A DNA stretch of 64,000 nt from Aquimarina mytili (GCF_016735115.1 NZ_JAERQJ010000011.1:45585-109584); one strand, 5' to 3'; shown: positions 9,501 to 18,298, counted from the first letter of the stretch. The notes: generated by a model not told the origin, from the letters alone. A program made the numbers and translations.

Positions 9501-12500
9501 ATGAATACAAATTACAATTCAAATCAAAACACATTTGCAAAAAAATATGTACAATGGCTCACTTGTGCCGTGCTACTATTGGTTGCACAACAAGGATTTT
9601 CTCAATCTTTTAATTACCAGGCAGCAGTTCGCGATGCAGAGGGTAACCCCATTGCAAATCAAGACATTGGAGTACAAATTTCCGTATTACAAGGAAATGC
9701 AACAGGTACCAATATTTATGAAGAAACGCATACAATACGTTCTAATGCCCAAGGTATCATCACATTGTCCATTGGTCAAGGAAATACATCTGATAATTTT
9801 TCTACAATCGAATGGAGTACACAAGACTACTGGCTTCAGGTTGCTATAGACAGCGCTGGAGGTACTAACTATACTGTGCTTGGCGCAACTCAATTACAAT
9901 CGGTGCCTTATGCTAATTATGCAACTAATGGGCCAGATGCAGACCCAACTAACGAAATTGAATTACCCACTGGTGGAATTAACGGACAAGTATTAGCCAC
10001 AGACGGCAATGGTAATTATAATTGGATCGATATAGTCACCATTGATGGAGATGCCGATCCTACCAACGAAATTGAATTACCAACCGGAGGAACCAACGGC
10101 CAAGTATTAGTAACCGATGGAAGCGGAAACTACAGCTGGGTAAATGACAACATTAACGATGCCGATGCTGATGCCACTAACGAGATTGAATTACCAACCG
10201 GAGGAACCAACGGGCAAGTATTAGTAACCGACGGAAGCGGAAACTACAGCTGGGTAAATGATAACATTAATGATGCCGATGCTGATGCCACTAACGAGAT
10301 TGAATTACCAACCGGAGGAACCAACGGGCAAGTTTTAGTAACCGATGGAAGCGGAAACTATAGCTGGGTAAATGATAATGTAAACGATGCCGATGCAGAT
10401 CCTACCAACGAAATTGAATTACCTACTGGAGGAACCAACGGACAAGTGTTAAGCACAGATGGTGCTGGAAACTACAGTTGGGTAACCGATACACAAGGTG
10501 CTTTTAGCACAACAGCCAATATCACAAGCAATGCACCTGGTACAATTGCAACCGATGATTTTGTATTTGGTAGTTCGCAATTAGATAATGTAGCAGGCAG
10601 CATGGATGATAATGCCCGATTTTTCTTCGATAAAAGCAAAGGTGCTTTTAGAGCCGGATTTGCTTTTGAAGATCCTGCTGATGGTACATTAGGAAACGAA
10701 TGGAATGAATCTAACATCGGTTTTGGCTCTGTAGCTATGGGATTATCTCCAATAGCTACTACAGAAGGATCTGTTTCTCTAGGGCGATATAATACAGTAA
10801 CCGGTGAGACCGGCTTTGCCATGGGTAATGGTAACACCGTTACAGGAGCTTATGCAGGAGCATTAGGCGTTAGTAATGAAGTAGCTGGTACTTTTGCACT
10901 CACTCTTGGAAGAAATAATGAAGCCAATAGCTTCGGACAAACGACCATTGGATACTATAATAACCCTGTAAACGGAAACCTTAATTCGGCTATTACAACC
11001 GATAGGCTTTTTGTAATCGGTAATGGTACGTTTTCCAATAAAAGTAATGCCTTGGTCATGCTCAAAAATGGTAACACAACACTTAATGGCCAATTAACCA
11101 TTGATGGAGATAATCAAGGGGCAGGTACTGCTTATACCCTACCCACTCAAGATGGAACGGCTAACCAAGTGATGACAACAGATGGAAGCGGACAAGTATC
11201 GTGGACAAACTTACCCACCGCACCAACAACAGCATTTTCGACTACTAATAATGTAACTAGCAATACCAATGGTACTATCGCCACCGATGATTTTGTATTC
11301 GGAAGCTCACAATTAAATAATATAGGAGGTACGGCAGATGATATCAGAATGTATTTTGATAAAAGTAAAGGATCTTTTAGAGCCGGTAGCGCAGTAGCCT
11401 CAGATGGATTTGCAGGAGATTGGGATGAGGGTAATTCAGGTGATTTTTCTGTAGCTATGGGACGAGGAAACCTTGTACAAGGTACAGCCGCAACAGCCTT
11501 TGGTAGTTATAACAATTCTGGAGGAGAAAATGCTTTTTCGGTAGGATATAATAATTTATCATCTCGTTTCGCTTCTATTTCATTGGGAGCAAATAATAGT
11601 ACCTCGGGTAATTATGCAGTAGGTATAGGACGTGGTACCCAATCGACTAGTTATGGGCAACATACCATTGGATTGTTTAGTGAGTTTGTAAACGGAAATG
11701 ATGCCGCTTACATTGCTACAGATCCCTTATTTATTATTGGTAACGGAATCGATGATAGTAATAGAACAAATGCTCTAGTCATGAGCAAAAATGGAAACAC
11801 TACGCTTAACGGACAATTAACTATTGATGCAGATAATAACGGAAGTGGTGCTGCCTATACCCTACCCGCACAAGATGGTACTACTAATCAGGTAATGACA
11901 ACCGATGGTGCCGGAAATGTATCCTGGACTACGGCTTTATCAGGCGCTTTCTCGACAACTGCTAATGTAACCAGCAATGCCCCTGGTGCGATTGCTACAG
12001 ACGATTTTGTGTTTGGTAGTACCCAATTAGATAATGATCCATTAACGACTGATGATAACGCCAAAATGTTTTTTGATAAAAGTAAAGCAGCTTTTCGCGT
12101 TGGAAGATTGAAAGACCTAGATCCTACAGACCCAACTGATAATGAACCAGGAGATCAGTGGAATGATGCCAATGTTGGCGAAGGTTCTATTGCCTTAGGA
12201 GAAGGTTCTATTGCCGCATCCAGAAATTCGATAGCTATTGGAGACAATAATAATATACGTGGAACTTCAGTCGGTTCTATAGCCATAGGAGACGGAAATG
12301 ATATCAATGATGCTACTATAAGCTACGCCATTGGTCAGAGTAATACGCTTACCCATGGTGCTTCACTGGCTTTTGGGTTTTCAAATACATCTTCTGCTTT
12401 TGGAGCAATGGCAATGGGATTTGTAACTCATGCTGGCAGTTACGGACAAACTTCTATGGGATTTAATAATACAGTGGTCAACGGAACAAAAGACAGTTTT

Positions 12501-13301
12501 AACGCTACAGACCGCCTTTTTGTAATCGGAAATGGTATTTCTGTCCTTCAAAGAAGAGATGCCCTGGTGATGCTTAAAAATGGTAATACTACTTTAAACG
12601 GTCAATTAACCATTGATGGTGATAACACTGGGGCAGGTGCAGCCTATACCCTACCTGCACAAGACGGCACAGCTAACCAGGTAATGACTACCGATGGTGC
12701 CGGAAATGTTTCATGGGTGGATGCTTCTGGTGCCAGCTCCCTTCCTTCAGGAGGAACGAACGGACAATTACTAAGCACAGATGGCAGTGGTAACCATAGC
12801 TGGACCAATGACGTTTCTGCTAACTCGGTAACCACCTCTGCACTAACCGTAACAGGTTTACCAAGTTTTTCTGCAGATCTAAGTGGGACTTTGGTATTGT
12901 CTGGTGCTGGTAACTTCGTTCGGGTACCATCCTGGAGAACCAGTGATGCAACCATTACCAATCTACACGATAATGGAAATCATTTTGATGAAGCTTCGGG
13001 AACGTTTACCGCTCCTGTAAATGGATTGTACTTCTTTTCGGCACAAATACGCTTTGACGGAGTTAATTCAGGAGACTTTAGACTATTATTAGGAATCCAG
13101 AATAAACTAAGCTTGGATAACGGAATGCATGCTATCACTCAAGGAGATGCGGGTACCAATTTTCATACCCTAACCGTAAGTGGTGTGATGAAATTAAATG
13201 CAGGAGAGCAGGTAAATGTTAATGTACAATCAAGTGCGGATACAAGTTGGAGCCTTCATTCTGAAAGTGGTTTTAGCGGGTACTTGATTAGTAGGTTTTA
13301 A
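9501..13301 (+). CDS. Secreted repeat protein with YadA-head-like modules and a C-terminal C1q domain
   Basis: A 1266-aa protein. After a signal peptide ending near residue 35 (QQGFSQS) comes the N-terminal domain common in Bacteroidota fibre-like proteins (SFNYQAAVRDAEGNPI, about 36-140). Five 36-38-aa repeats with the core NEIELPTGGTNGQVL follow at about 146-333. Three large modules (about 334-575, 577-813, 815-1072) each start near IATDDFVFGS. Each contains short repeats resembling the head of trimeric autotransporters (SIAIGDNNNI, AFGSYNNSGG) and ends with NTTLNGQLTI and YTLPAQDGT. Residues about 1110-1266 form a C1q/TNF-like jelly roll: FTAPVNGLYFFSAQIRF, then LNAGEQVNVNV and the terminal FSGYLISRF. 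C1q heads trimerise, which fits a trimeric stalk; that assembly is inferred. No T9SS sorting domain is visible, so the export route is unclear. Confidence 0.85.
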   Translation: MNTNYNSNQNTFAKKYVQWLTCAVLLLVAQQGFSQSFNYQAAVRDAEGNPIANQDIGVQISVLQGNATGTNIYEETHTIRSNAQGIITLSIGQGNTSDNFSTIEWSTQDYWLQVAIDSAGGTNYTVLGATQLQSVPYANYATNGPDADPTNEIELPTGGINGQVLATDGNGNYNWIDIVTIDGDADPTNEIELPTGGTNGQVLVTDGSGNYSWVNDNINDADADATNEIELPTGGTNGQVLVTDGSGNYSWVNDNINDADADATNEIELPTGGTNGQVLVTDGSGNYSWVNDNVNDADADPTNEIELPTGGTNGQVLSTDGAGNYSWVTDTQGAFSTTANITSNAPGTIATDDFVFGSSQLDNVAGSMDDNARFFFDKSKGAFRAGFAFEDPADGTLGNEWNESNIGFGSVAMGLSPIATTEGSVSLGRYNTVTGETGFAMGNGNTVTGAYAGALGVSNEVAGTFALTLGRNNEANSFGQTTIGYYNNPVNGNLNSAITTDRLFVIGNGTFSNKSNALVMLKNGNTTLNGQLTIDGDNQGAGTAYTLPTQDGTANQVMTTDGSGQVSWTNLPTAPTTAFSTTNNVTSNTNGTIATDDFVFGSSQLNNIGGTADDIRMYFDKSKGSFRAGSAVASDGFAGDWDEGNSGDFSVAMGRGNLVQGTAATAFGSYNNSGGENAFSVGYNNLSSRFASISLGANNSTSGNYAVGIGRGTQSTSYGQHTIGLFSEFVNGNDAAYIATDPLFIIGNGIDDSNRTNALVMSKNGNTTLNGQLTIDADNNGSGAAYTLPAQDGTTNQVMTTDGAGNVSWTTALSGAFSTTANVTSNAPGAIATDDFVFGSTQLDNDPLTTDDNAKMFFDKSKAAFRVGRLKDLDPTDPTDNEPGDQWNDANVGEGSIALGEGSIAASRNSIAIGDNNNIRGTSVGSIAIGDGNDINDATISYAIGQSNTLTHGASLAFGFSNTSSAFGAMAMGFVTHAGSYGQTSMGFNNTVVNGTKDSFNATDRLFVIGNGISVLQRRDALVMLKNGNTTLNGQLTIDGDNTGAGAAYTLPAQDGTANQVMTTDGAGNVSWVDASGASSLPSGGTNGQLLSTDGSGNHSWTNDVSANSVTTSALTVTGLPSFSADLSGTLVLSGAGNFVRVPSWRTSDATITNLHDNGNHFDEASGTFTAPVNGLYFFSAQIRFDGVNSGDFRLLLGIQNKLSLDNGMHAITQGDAGTNFHTLTVSGVMKLNAGEQVNVNVQSSADTSWSLHSESGFSGYLISRF
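9936..10490 (+). repeat. Tandem 108-114-nt repeats in the stalk region
   Basis: Five copies encode DADxTNEIELPTGGTNGQVL-type units. Unit starts at 10161, 10275 and 10389 give an exact 114-nt spacing; the first two copies differ in length and sequence. Copies three and four are almost identical at DNA level, indicating recent duplication. Confidence 0.9.
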
Positions 13302-13319
13302 TTGAGTTTGTATGTCACG

Positions 13320-13510
13320 TTTTTATGCGAAAATCCGTCAATTCGAGTGTCCCAAACTTGTTTTTGGGATATATCGAGAATAGGATTTTCGTATAAAAAA
13401 GCTTCGTCATCCTGAGCTTGCCGAAAGGTCGATACCCGCCCGTCCAGCAGGCGGGCATTTTGTCTACGTTTCACTATAGCAAAACCACTCGGAATGACGC
13501 TTTTTAAAAT
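13320..13510. repeat. Cluster of dispersed palindromic repeats
   Basis: Two adjoining copies fill the gap after the C1q protein. The first has CCGTCAATTCGAGTG, a CCCAAACTTGTTTTTGGG hairpin and TATCGAGAA. The second begins GCTTCGTCATCCTGAGCTTG, carries a GC-rich CCCGCC/GGCGGG hairpin, and ends ACTCGGAATGACGC. They belong to the family at 9278-9352. Confidence 0.75.
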
Positions 13511-13574
13511 TTTAATTTCGAAATATGTAACTAGTTTAAATTGTAAGATTTAATCTAAACAAAAATACAAGCAA

Positions 13575-14024
13575 ATGAATATACATATACTATTAATATT
13601 AGTAGTACTCACAGGAGCACAACTACAAGCCCAAAGCATAGAACGCCAGATAATAGGCAGCACCGGGGCTTCATTTGATAATGGCACTATCGCTTTAGAT
13701 TTTACCGTAGGTGAAACTGCGATCACAACGCTTAAAGGTGATACATTCAACCTTACACAAGGGTTTCATCAATCGACATATACTATCCTAACGATAGATC
13801 CTGATACGCCAACTATTTTTTCAATGTATCCTAACCCTACCTCGGGATTGGTGTTTATAGATGGTGAAGGTATCCTGGAGACCGAAATCTACTCTATCAC
13901 CGGCCAGAAAGTATACAAAACGAATACTACACGCTTTGATTTAACACATTTATCATCGGGTGTATATATAGCACGTATATTAACCACCACAAGATCTATC
14001 ACCAAAAGAATTGTAAAAGAGTAA
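13575..14024 (+). CDS. Small T9SS-secreted protein with type A sorting domain
   Basis: A 149-aa protein with a signal peptide of about 20 residues (ending LQAQ). A short beta-rich segment follows (GSTGASFDNGTIALDFTVGE, about 26-45). Residues about 75-149 are a T9SS type A sorting domain: MYPNPTSGLVFIDG, then LSSGVYIARIL and the basic end TKRIVKE. Proteins of this size and N-terminal pattern are common in Flavobacteriaceae next to fibre-like proteins; no activity is known. It lies 273 nt downstream of the C1q protein, separated by repeats, so it may be a separate transcript. Confidence 0.8.
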   Translation: MNIHILLILVVLTGAQLQAQSIERQIIGSTGASFDNGTIALDFTVGETAITTLKGDTFNLTQGFHQSTYTILTIDPDTPTIFSMYPNPTSGLVFIDGEGILETEIYSITGQKVYKTNTTRFDLTHLSSGVYIARILTTTRSITKRIVKE

Positions 14025-14044
14025 CGTAATACTAGGTAGCGTGT

Positions 14045-14260
14045 TAGCCCGTCAGTTCGAGTGGTTTTTCGGAATGTAATACCATAACACACCTACCCGT
14101 CAGTTCGAGTGCTTTTCGGAATGTAATAGAGAAAAGTGTATCGAGAACCTCTTAGTAATAACACGGATTAAAATAAACCTATCGGTTCTAAAACATCTCG
14201 ACCCTAAAGCCTGTCACCCAGAGCCTGTCGAAGGGCCATACAAAAATCTTTTTAAAAATG
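14045..14260. repeat. Dispersed palindromic repeats before the defence island
   Basis: Two partial copies of CCGTCAGTTCGAGTG with TTTTCGGAATGTAAT follow each other, with GTGTATCGAGAACC between. A divergent piece (CCTGTCACCCAGAGCCTGTCG) continues to about 14250. No gene is seen in 14025-14375. Confidence 0.7.
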
Positions 14261-14349
14261 TTTACGGTTTCCCACATCAGAAGGTTAGAAATATTGGGGT
14301 AGATTAGTGGGGATATAAAAGGAATAATAGCTATTGTTATTATATACAT

Positions 14350-14358
14350 GTTGGCGTG
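14350..14358 (+). other. Left cassette end (GTTGGCGTG), complementary to 16164-16172
   Basis: GTTGGCGTG, 18 nt before the first defence gene, is the exact reverse complement of CACGCCAAC at 16164-16172, directly after the second gene's stop codon. An integron cassette has this relation between its 5' core half-site (GTT...) and its own 3' inverse core (...AAC). The GTTRRRY consensus is only partly met, hence moderate confidence. Confidence 0.5.
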
Positions 14359-14375
14359 CATTAAATAAAAACTAA

Positions 14376-15365
14376 ATGGCAAAAACCGTAAACTCAGCAT
14401 TTACTGAATTTAATCGAGATTATGTTAATCTAGATAGTGGGAAAACTACAACCGCTAGAAGCAGCCGAGATTGGTTATATGGTCAGCTGAATAGCTTTCC
14501 TGACAACTATAATTTATTTCCATTGAAATATGAAGAACGTCATGTGAAATTTGGCTCATTCGCTCGTAATACTAAGATTAGAGAACTTGACGATATTGAC
14601 CTAATTTATTGCCTCCATGCTAACAATGCTTATTATTCCAAAAGTTCTCTGTATCATAATCGCTATTACTTACATACCGAAAATGCAGGTCAAAGGCTTA
14701 AAGATTTGTCAAATGACAACCAATTAAACTCGATAAAGGTTGTAAACAAATTCGTTTCTTGTTTATCAAATATTAGGCAATATAAATCTGCCGCAATTCA
14801 CCGAAGACAGGAAGCTGCTAAACTTAATCTAACCTCTTATGACTGGAGTTTTGATATAGTTCCAGCATTTTATACTACGACAGGATTTTATTTGATTCCA
14901 GATGGAAGTGGTAATTGGAAAGCAACAAATCCATCTTTGGATCAAGAGTATATGACCCAAATGAATCAAAAACATAATTTTTCTGTTCACCAGCTTGTTC
15001 GCACCTTAAAATACTGGAATCGAAGAGCTCAAATGCCAACAATGAGTTCGTTTTTATTCGAAAACTTTGTTTTGAATTTTGCGGATAGTAAATCTGAGTT
15101 ATCAGATTATATAGATGTCAACTTGATAAATTTTTGGAATTATTTAAAAACTGCTGTTTACAATAATGTCAATGATCCAAAAGGAATAGATACGAATATA
15201 AATGGTTTGTCCAATGACGATAAAACCAAAATATCAGCTAAGGCAAATGATGCATACACAAAAGGTTATGAAGCATATCGGCTTGAAACAGAAGACAAAA
15301 ATCAGAATTCGGCAATTAATAAATGGAGAGAATTATTTGGTGACGATTTTCCTCAATATTCATAA
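14376..15365 (+). CDS. CBASS CD-NTase (SMODS-type oligonucleotide cyclase)
   Basis: A 329-aa nucleotidyltransferase of the cGAS/DncV-like (SMODS) fold. The signature GS motif with paired acidic residues is at about 60-75 (GSFARNTKIRELDDIDL; G60, S61, D73, D75). The third metal-binding aspartate fits SFDIVPAF (D160). The helical domain contains VRTLKYWNRRAQMPTMSSFLFEN (about 208-230), typical of this family. Such enzymes sense phage infection and make a cyclic di- or trinucleotide that activates a partner effector. The adjacent gene, 6 nt downstream, encodes a four-TM protein, giving the minimal cyclase-plus-effector layout of short (type I) CBASS. No Cap2/Cap3 or HORMA/TRIP13 genes are present. 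The product nucleotide cannot be told from sequence. Confidence 0.85.
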   Translation: MAKTVNSAFTEFNRDYVNLDSGKTTTARSSRDWLYGQLNSFPDNYNLFPLKYEERHVKFGSFARNTKIRELDDIDLIYCLHANNAYYSKSSLYHNRYYLHTENAGQRLKDLSNDNQLNSIKVVNKFVSCLSNIRQYKSAAIHRRQEAAKLNLTSYDWSFDIVPAFYTTTGFYLIPDGSGNWKATNPSLDQEYMTQMNQKHNFSVHQLVRTLKYWNRRAQMPTMSSFLFENFVLNFADSKSELSDYIDVNLINFWNYLKTAVYNNVNDPKGIDTNINGLSNDDKTKISAKANDAYTKGYEAYRLETEDKNQNSAINKWRELFGDDFPQYS

Positions 15366-15371
15366 ATAAGT

Positions 15372-16160
15372 ATGGCTAGACACGTTCCTTTTGATACAAA
15401 ATATGACCTAATAAGAAAATTTGAAAAAGTTGCATTCATTCTTCTTTTGGTTTCGGCATTCCTCATTTTAACAAATTGGATGCTTGGAAAATTCTTCGAT
15501 GAAACAGTTAACAAAGATTACGAGAATTTAAAAGACCTTGGAAAAGTAATTAGTTATGTCTCAATGATTGGATATTTGATAATAAAACTAGTGACTAAAA
15601 TTCTATTTCACAATGTAGAGAAACTTAAGAGAAATGACTTGATAGACAATGCATTTGGAACTAATTACTCTGATGAAAACACCACGGAATACTATAATAA
15701 TGATGAGACTGAATATGGCATAAAAAAGCTAGCATTAAACTCTTATGAAAGCTCATTTCATACCGAAAATACGTTGAAGTTAATGCTATATAAAAACTTG
15801 ATAATTCTAGTAGTACTTAGTATTCCTTTTCTTCTTTCTATTTTCTCAAAAGGCGGTAGTGATATTGTAAGAATACTATTTGAAATAAGCATTCCATTGA
15901 CATTACTAACTGACTTTGTTATTCTCTTTGTATACTTTCAAAACGTAACAAGTATTAATGAAAGGTTTAAAATAGAATTCACCAATTTAGAAAATGAAAA
16001 TATTTCGGAAAGTGATGTCCCGAAACTATTAATTCCTGTAATGGAATATTACAGCATAAAATCTTGGGCAAATACAAACTTAGATTCTAAAATTTTCAAT
16101 TCCAATAATGAAAAGATTTCTGAGAATTGGAAAAAACGTAAAGAGAAATTAAAAAAATAA
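15372..16160 (+). CDS. Four-TM CBASS effector (SMODS-associated 4TM type)
   Basis: A 262-aa membrane protein with four predicted helices in two pairs: about 19-39, 56-78, 140-160 and 170-192. A soluble middle part contains LIDNAFGTNYSDENTTEYYNN, and the C-terminal tail is basic and helical. Its size, the paired-helix layout and its place directly behind a CD-NTase match the SMODS-associated four-TM (S-4TM) pore-forming effector class, which is thought to permeabilise the inner membrane once the cyclic nucleotide binds. The family call rests on layout and context more than on a recognised motif. It could instead be a SLATT-like effector. The stop codon is followed almost at once by the attC-like site. 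Confidence 0.65.
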   Translation: MARHVPFDTKYDLIRKFEKVAFILLLVSAFLILTNWMLGKFFDETVNKDYENLKDLGKVISYVSMIGYLIIKLVTKILFHNVEKLKRNDLIDNAFGTNYSDENTTEYYNNDETEYGIKKLALNSYESSFHTENTLKLMLYKNLIILVVLSIPFLLSIFSKGGSDIVRILFEISIPLTLLTDFVILFVYFQNVTSINERFKIEFTNLENENISESDVPKLLIPVMEYYSIKSWANTNLDSKIFNSNNEKISENWKKRKEKLKK

Positions 16161-16163
16161 CGA

Positions 16164-16228
16164 CACGCCAACAAGGTGTATAGTGCATACCCTACGGGAT
16201 ACGCACCATACACGGAACGTTGTGTGTT
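16164..16228. other. attC-like hairpin between the two defence cassettes
   Basis: This 65-nt site starts with CACGCCAAC and ends with GTTGTGTGTT. Between them GTGTATAGTGCATA (16177-16190) pairs with TACGCACCATACAC (16200-16213) around a small CCC-TAC-GGG cap. The two imperfect pairs are A with C on the + strand, so G with T wobbles on the - strand; the bottom strand therefore folds better, as in integron attC sites. The left end complements 14350-14358 and the right end complements 17496-17505, which is what two adjacent cassettes would show. No integrase gene is in the window. Confidence 0.55.
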
Positions 16229-16252
16229 ATTTGAGAAAAAACAAAATACATT

Positions 16253-17491
16253 ATGCCAAAAATAAATCCATTTAAACCAAATCATACAGTTCCACCCGGA
16301 ATGTTTGCAGGTAGAATCGAAGAGATTAGAGAATTAGAAAAAGGGCTATGGCAAACTAAAAATGGATTCCCTAACAACTATTTAATAACTGGAGAAAGAG
16401 GAATTGGTAAATCCTCATTAATTCAACTTATTAAATATATTGCTCAAGGCGATATTGAAAATAGTTATGGTAAAAAACTAGATTTCGTCACAGTCCAACT
16501 TGTAATTTCAGACAGAACTGACCTAATTAGTTCCGTAAAATTAATTGACCGAATTTTAAAACGAGAACTAGGTAAAATTGAAAAAGTAAAATCATTTTTA
16601 GATTCAACTTGGGAATTTGTCCAGAGAATTAAAATTATGGATTCGGGAATCGATTCCGCTAAACAAAATAGTGAACTTGACATCATAATTGATGATTTTG
16701 CATATTCACTTGCACAAACTTGTAAAAGAATTATTGGCAAACAAGATGAAGCTAAATGTAAAGATGGTATTATCTTTTTTATTGATGAAGCTGATAATGC
16801 TTGCGAAAATCTTCATTTAGGATATTTAGTTAAAGCTGTTACAGAATTATTAGTTCAACACGAATGTAACAACATAATGTTTGTTGTTGCTGGTTTACCA
16901 GTCGTAATAGAAAAACTATCTAACTCACACCCTTCATCTATTAGGATTTTCAATCATTTAATAATAAAAGAATTATCCCCAGAAGACAGACAACGTGTTG
17001 TTGAAAGTGGCATAAAAGAAGGCAATAAAATAAATGAAGAGATAACTACTATAACTTCAAAAGGTAAAAATCTAATATCTACTTTATCAGAAGGTTATCC
17101 TCATTTTATTCAACAATTTGCATATTCAGCATTTGATTTTAATTCAGACGGAGAAATAAATGAAGATGATGTAACTGGTGGTGCTTTTGGAAAAGGAGGT
17201 GCACTAGATGAAATAGGAACAAGGTATTACCATAGTGCATATAATGAGCAAATAAAATCGGATGACTATAGAGAAGTACTTTCAATAATGGCTGACAGTA
17301 TGAATTCTTGGATAAAAAAAAGTGATATCGTTCAAAAATTCTCTGGTGCTGACCATACAGTCACTGACGCTTTAAAAGCTTTAACATCAAGAAAAATTAT
17401 ACTAAAAAATCCTTCAAAAAGAGGAGAATATAGATTGCAACAAAGAGGTTTTGCCTTATGGATAAAATTATTTGGAGCACGTAAAAAATAA
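16253..17491 (+). CDS. Stand-alone AAA/Orc1-like ATPase with winged-helix C-terminus
   Basis: A 412-aa protein. An N-terminal NPFKPN...GMFAGRIEEI segment, typical of Orc1/Cdc6- and STAND-like ATPases, precedes a Walker A motif GERGIGKSS (about 47-55). Walker B is IIFFIDEAD (about 172-180), and a sensor-1-like region FVVAGLP follows. The last 70 residues (SDIVQKFSG...DALKALTSRKIILK) look like a winged helix ending in YRLQQRGFALWIKLF. It is flanked by its own complementary ends (16219-16228 and 17496-17505) and follows a CBASS unit. A defence or regulatory NTPase role is likely, but no effector domain is fused and the function is unknown. It need not work with the CBASS genes. Confidence 0.7.
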   Translation: MPKINPFKPNHTVPPGMFAGRIEEIRELEKGLWQTKNGFPNNYLITGERGIGKSSLIQLIKYIAQGDIENSYGKKLDFVTVQLVISDRTDLISSVKLIDRILKRELGKIEKVKSFLDSTWEFVQRIKIMDSGIDSAKQNSELDIIIDDFAYSLAQTCKRIIGKQDEAKCKDGIIFFIDEADNACENLHLGYLVKAVTELLVQHECNNIMFVVAGLPVVIEKLSNSHPSSIRIFNHLIIKELSPEDRQRVVESGIKEGNKINEEITTITSKGKNLISTLSEGYPHFIQQFAYSAFDFNSDGEINEDDVTGGAFGKGGALDEIGTRYYHSAYNEQIKSDDYREVLSIMADSMNSWIKKSDIVQKFSGADHTVTDALKALTSRKIILKNPSKRGEYRLQQRGFALWIKLFGARKK

Positions 17492-17495
17492 AAAC

Positions 17496-17560
17496 AACAC
17501 ACAACAATGGCCATAAATAATTGCTTGAGTATGGTAAGTGCCAATCGGGATATTCTCCGA
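17496..17560. other. Right cassette end and possible degenerate attC-like site
   Basis: AACACACAAC at 17496-17505, right after the ATPase stop codon, is the exact reverse complement of GTTGTGTGTT at 16219-16228. It is followed by AATGGCCATAAATAATTGC. That stretch partly complements AATAATAGCTATTGTT at 14323-14338, left of the CBASS unit. No clear right half of a hairpin or new GTT core follows, so this would be the last, decayed site. Confidence 0.4.
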
Positions 17561-17783
17561 ATATTCCTCACTCTGTGCCTTTTTGTTATCTTAGTGTTAT
17601 AACCCCGATCGCCCAGATTCGTAATCCGTGCCTAACCCCAACTACCATACCCTAAAATTCATAATTCAAAAATTAATCCCTATATTCGCCATCGCTTAAC
17701 GGCACACCCACCCCGATGCAATCGTCATATTGCAGATAAATACATATACAAACTAGTAGTTCATTCATTTTTGTCGAAAGCTT

Positions 17784-18077
17784 CAGCTGCAACGGAGAAA
17801 TCCTTAGCTATCTTGTCGAAACGATCAGCTGCAACGGGGAAATCCTTAGCTATCTTGTCGAAACGATCAGCTGCAACGGGGAAATCCTTAGCTACCTTGT
17901 CGAAACGATCAGCTGCAACAGGGAAATCCTTAGCTACCTTGTCGAAACAATCAGCTGCAACGGGGAAACCCTTAGCTATCTTGTCGAAACGATCAGCTAC
18001 AACGGAGAAACTCTTAGCTATCTTGTCGAAACGATCAGCTGCAACGGGGAAACCTTTAGCTACTTTGTCAAGAACAA
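17784..18077. repeat. 42-bp minisatellite, seven copies
   Basis: The unit begins CAGCTGCAACGGGGAAATCC and continues TTAGCTATCTTGTCGAAACGAT, with starts at 17784, 17826, 17868, 17910, 17952, 17994 and 18036. Copies differ at a few positions (for example GCAACGGAG/GCAACGGGG, CTATC/CTACC). Because 42 is a multiple of three, a frame stays open on each strand: SAATGKSLAILSKR forward and DRFDKIAKDFPVAA reverse. Neither has a convincing start. It is not CRISPR, since there are no spacers. Confidence 0.9.
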
Positions 18078-18089
18078 CAATTATTGCGT

Positions 18090-18269
18090 ATGGTAGATAC
18101 CGAAGGCCGTGTAGAGCAGCTTAATGAGCTATATGCCATCCTTCAAAAAATCAACGCTGCAGCCGATAATGTGTTTGACGAGTTACCAGTAAAACGGGAC
18201 CTGTACCGCACCCCTAGCCGACCTGGTGGTGTACCCGTTGGGGATGAAGAAGAAGTGTTGATATCGTAA
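18090..18269 (+). CDS. Small hypothetical protein directly after the minisatellite
   Basis: A 59-aa ORF starting at ATG 18090 (MVDTEGRVEQLNELYAILQK...). It is acidic and helical at the N-terminus, with a proline/glycine-rich tail (RTPSRPGGVPVGDEEE). I do not recognise a family. Two things favour expression: a strong intrinsic terminator starts 30 nt after the stop codon, and its base composition differs from the surrounding AT-rich repeats. It could also be the surviving 3' end of a longer gene disrupted by the minisatellite. Confidence 0.45.
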   Translation: MVDTEGRVEQLNELYAILQKINAAADNVFDELPVKRDLYRTPSRPGGVPVGDEEEVLIS

Positions 18270-18298
18270 TGTACGACACATCACTTGTATATATTATA

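Noticed and set aside
14376..17491. Three-gene CBASS operon including the ATPase
   Set aside because: The ATPase is separated from the cyclase and effector by an attC-like hairpin and has its own complementary ends. It is not a TRIP13/Cap6-type remodeller, since no HORMA gene is present.
17784..18077. Possible CRISPR array
   Set aside because: The 42-bp units abut directly with no spacers, and no cas gene is near. It is a minisatellite.
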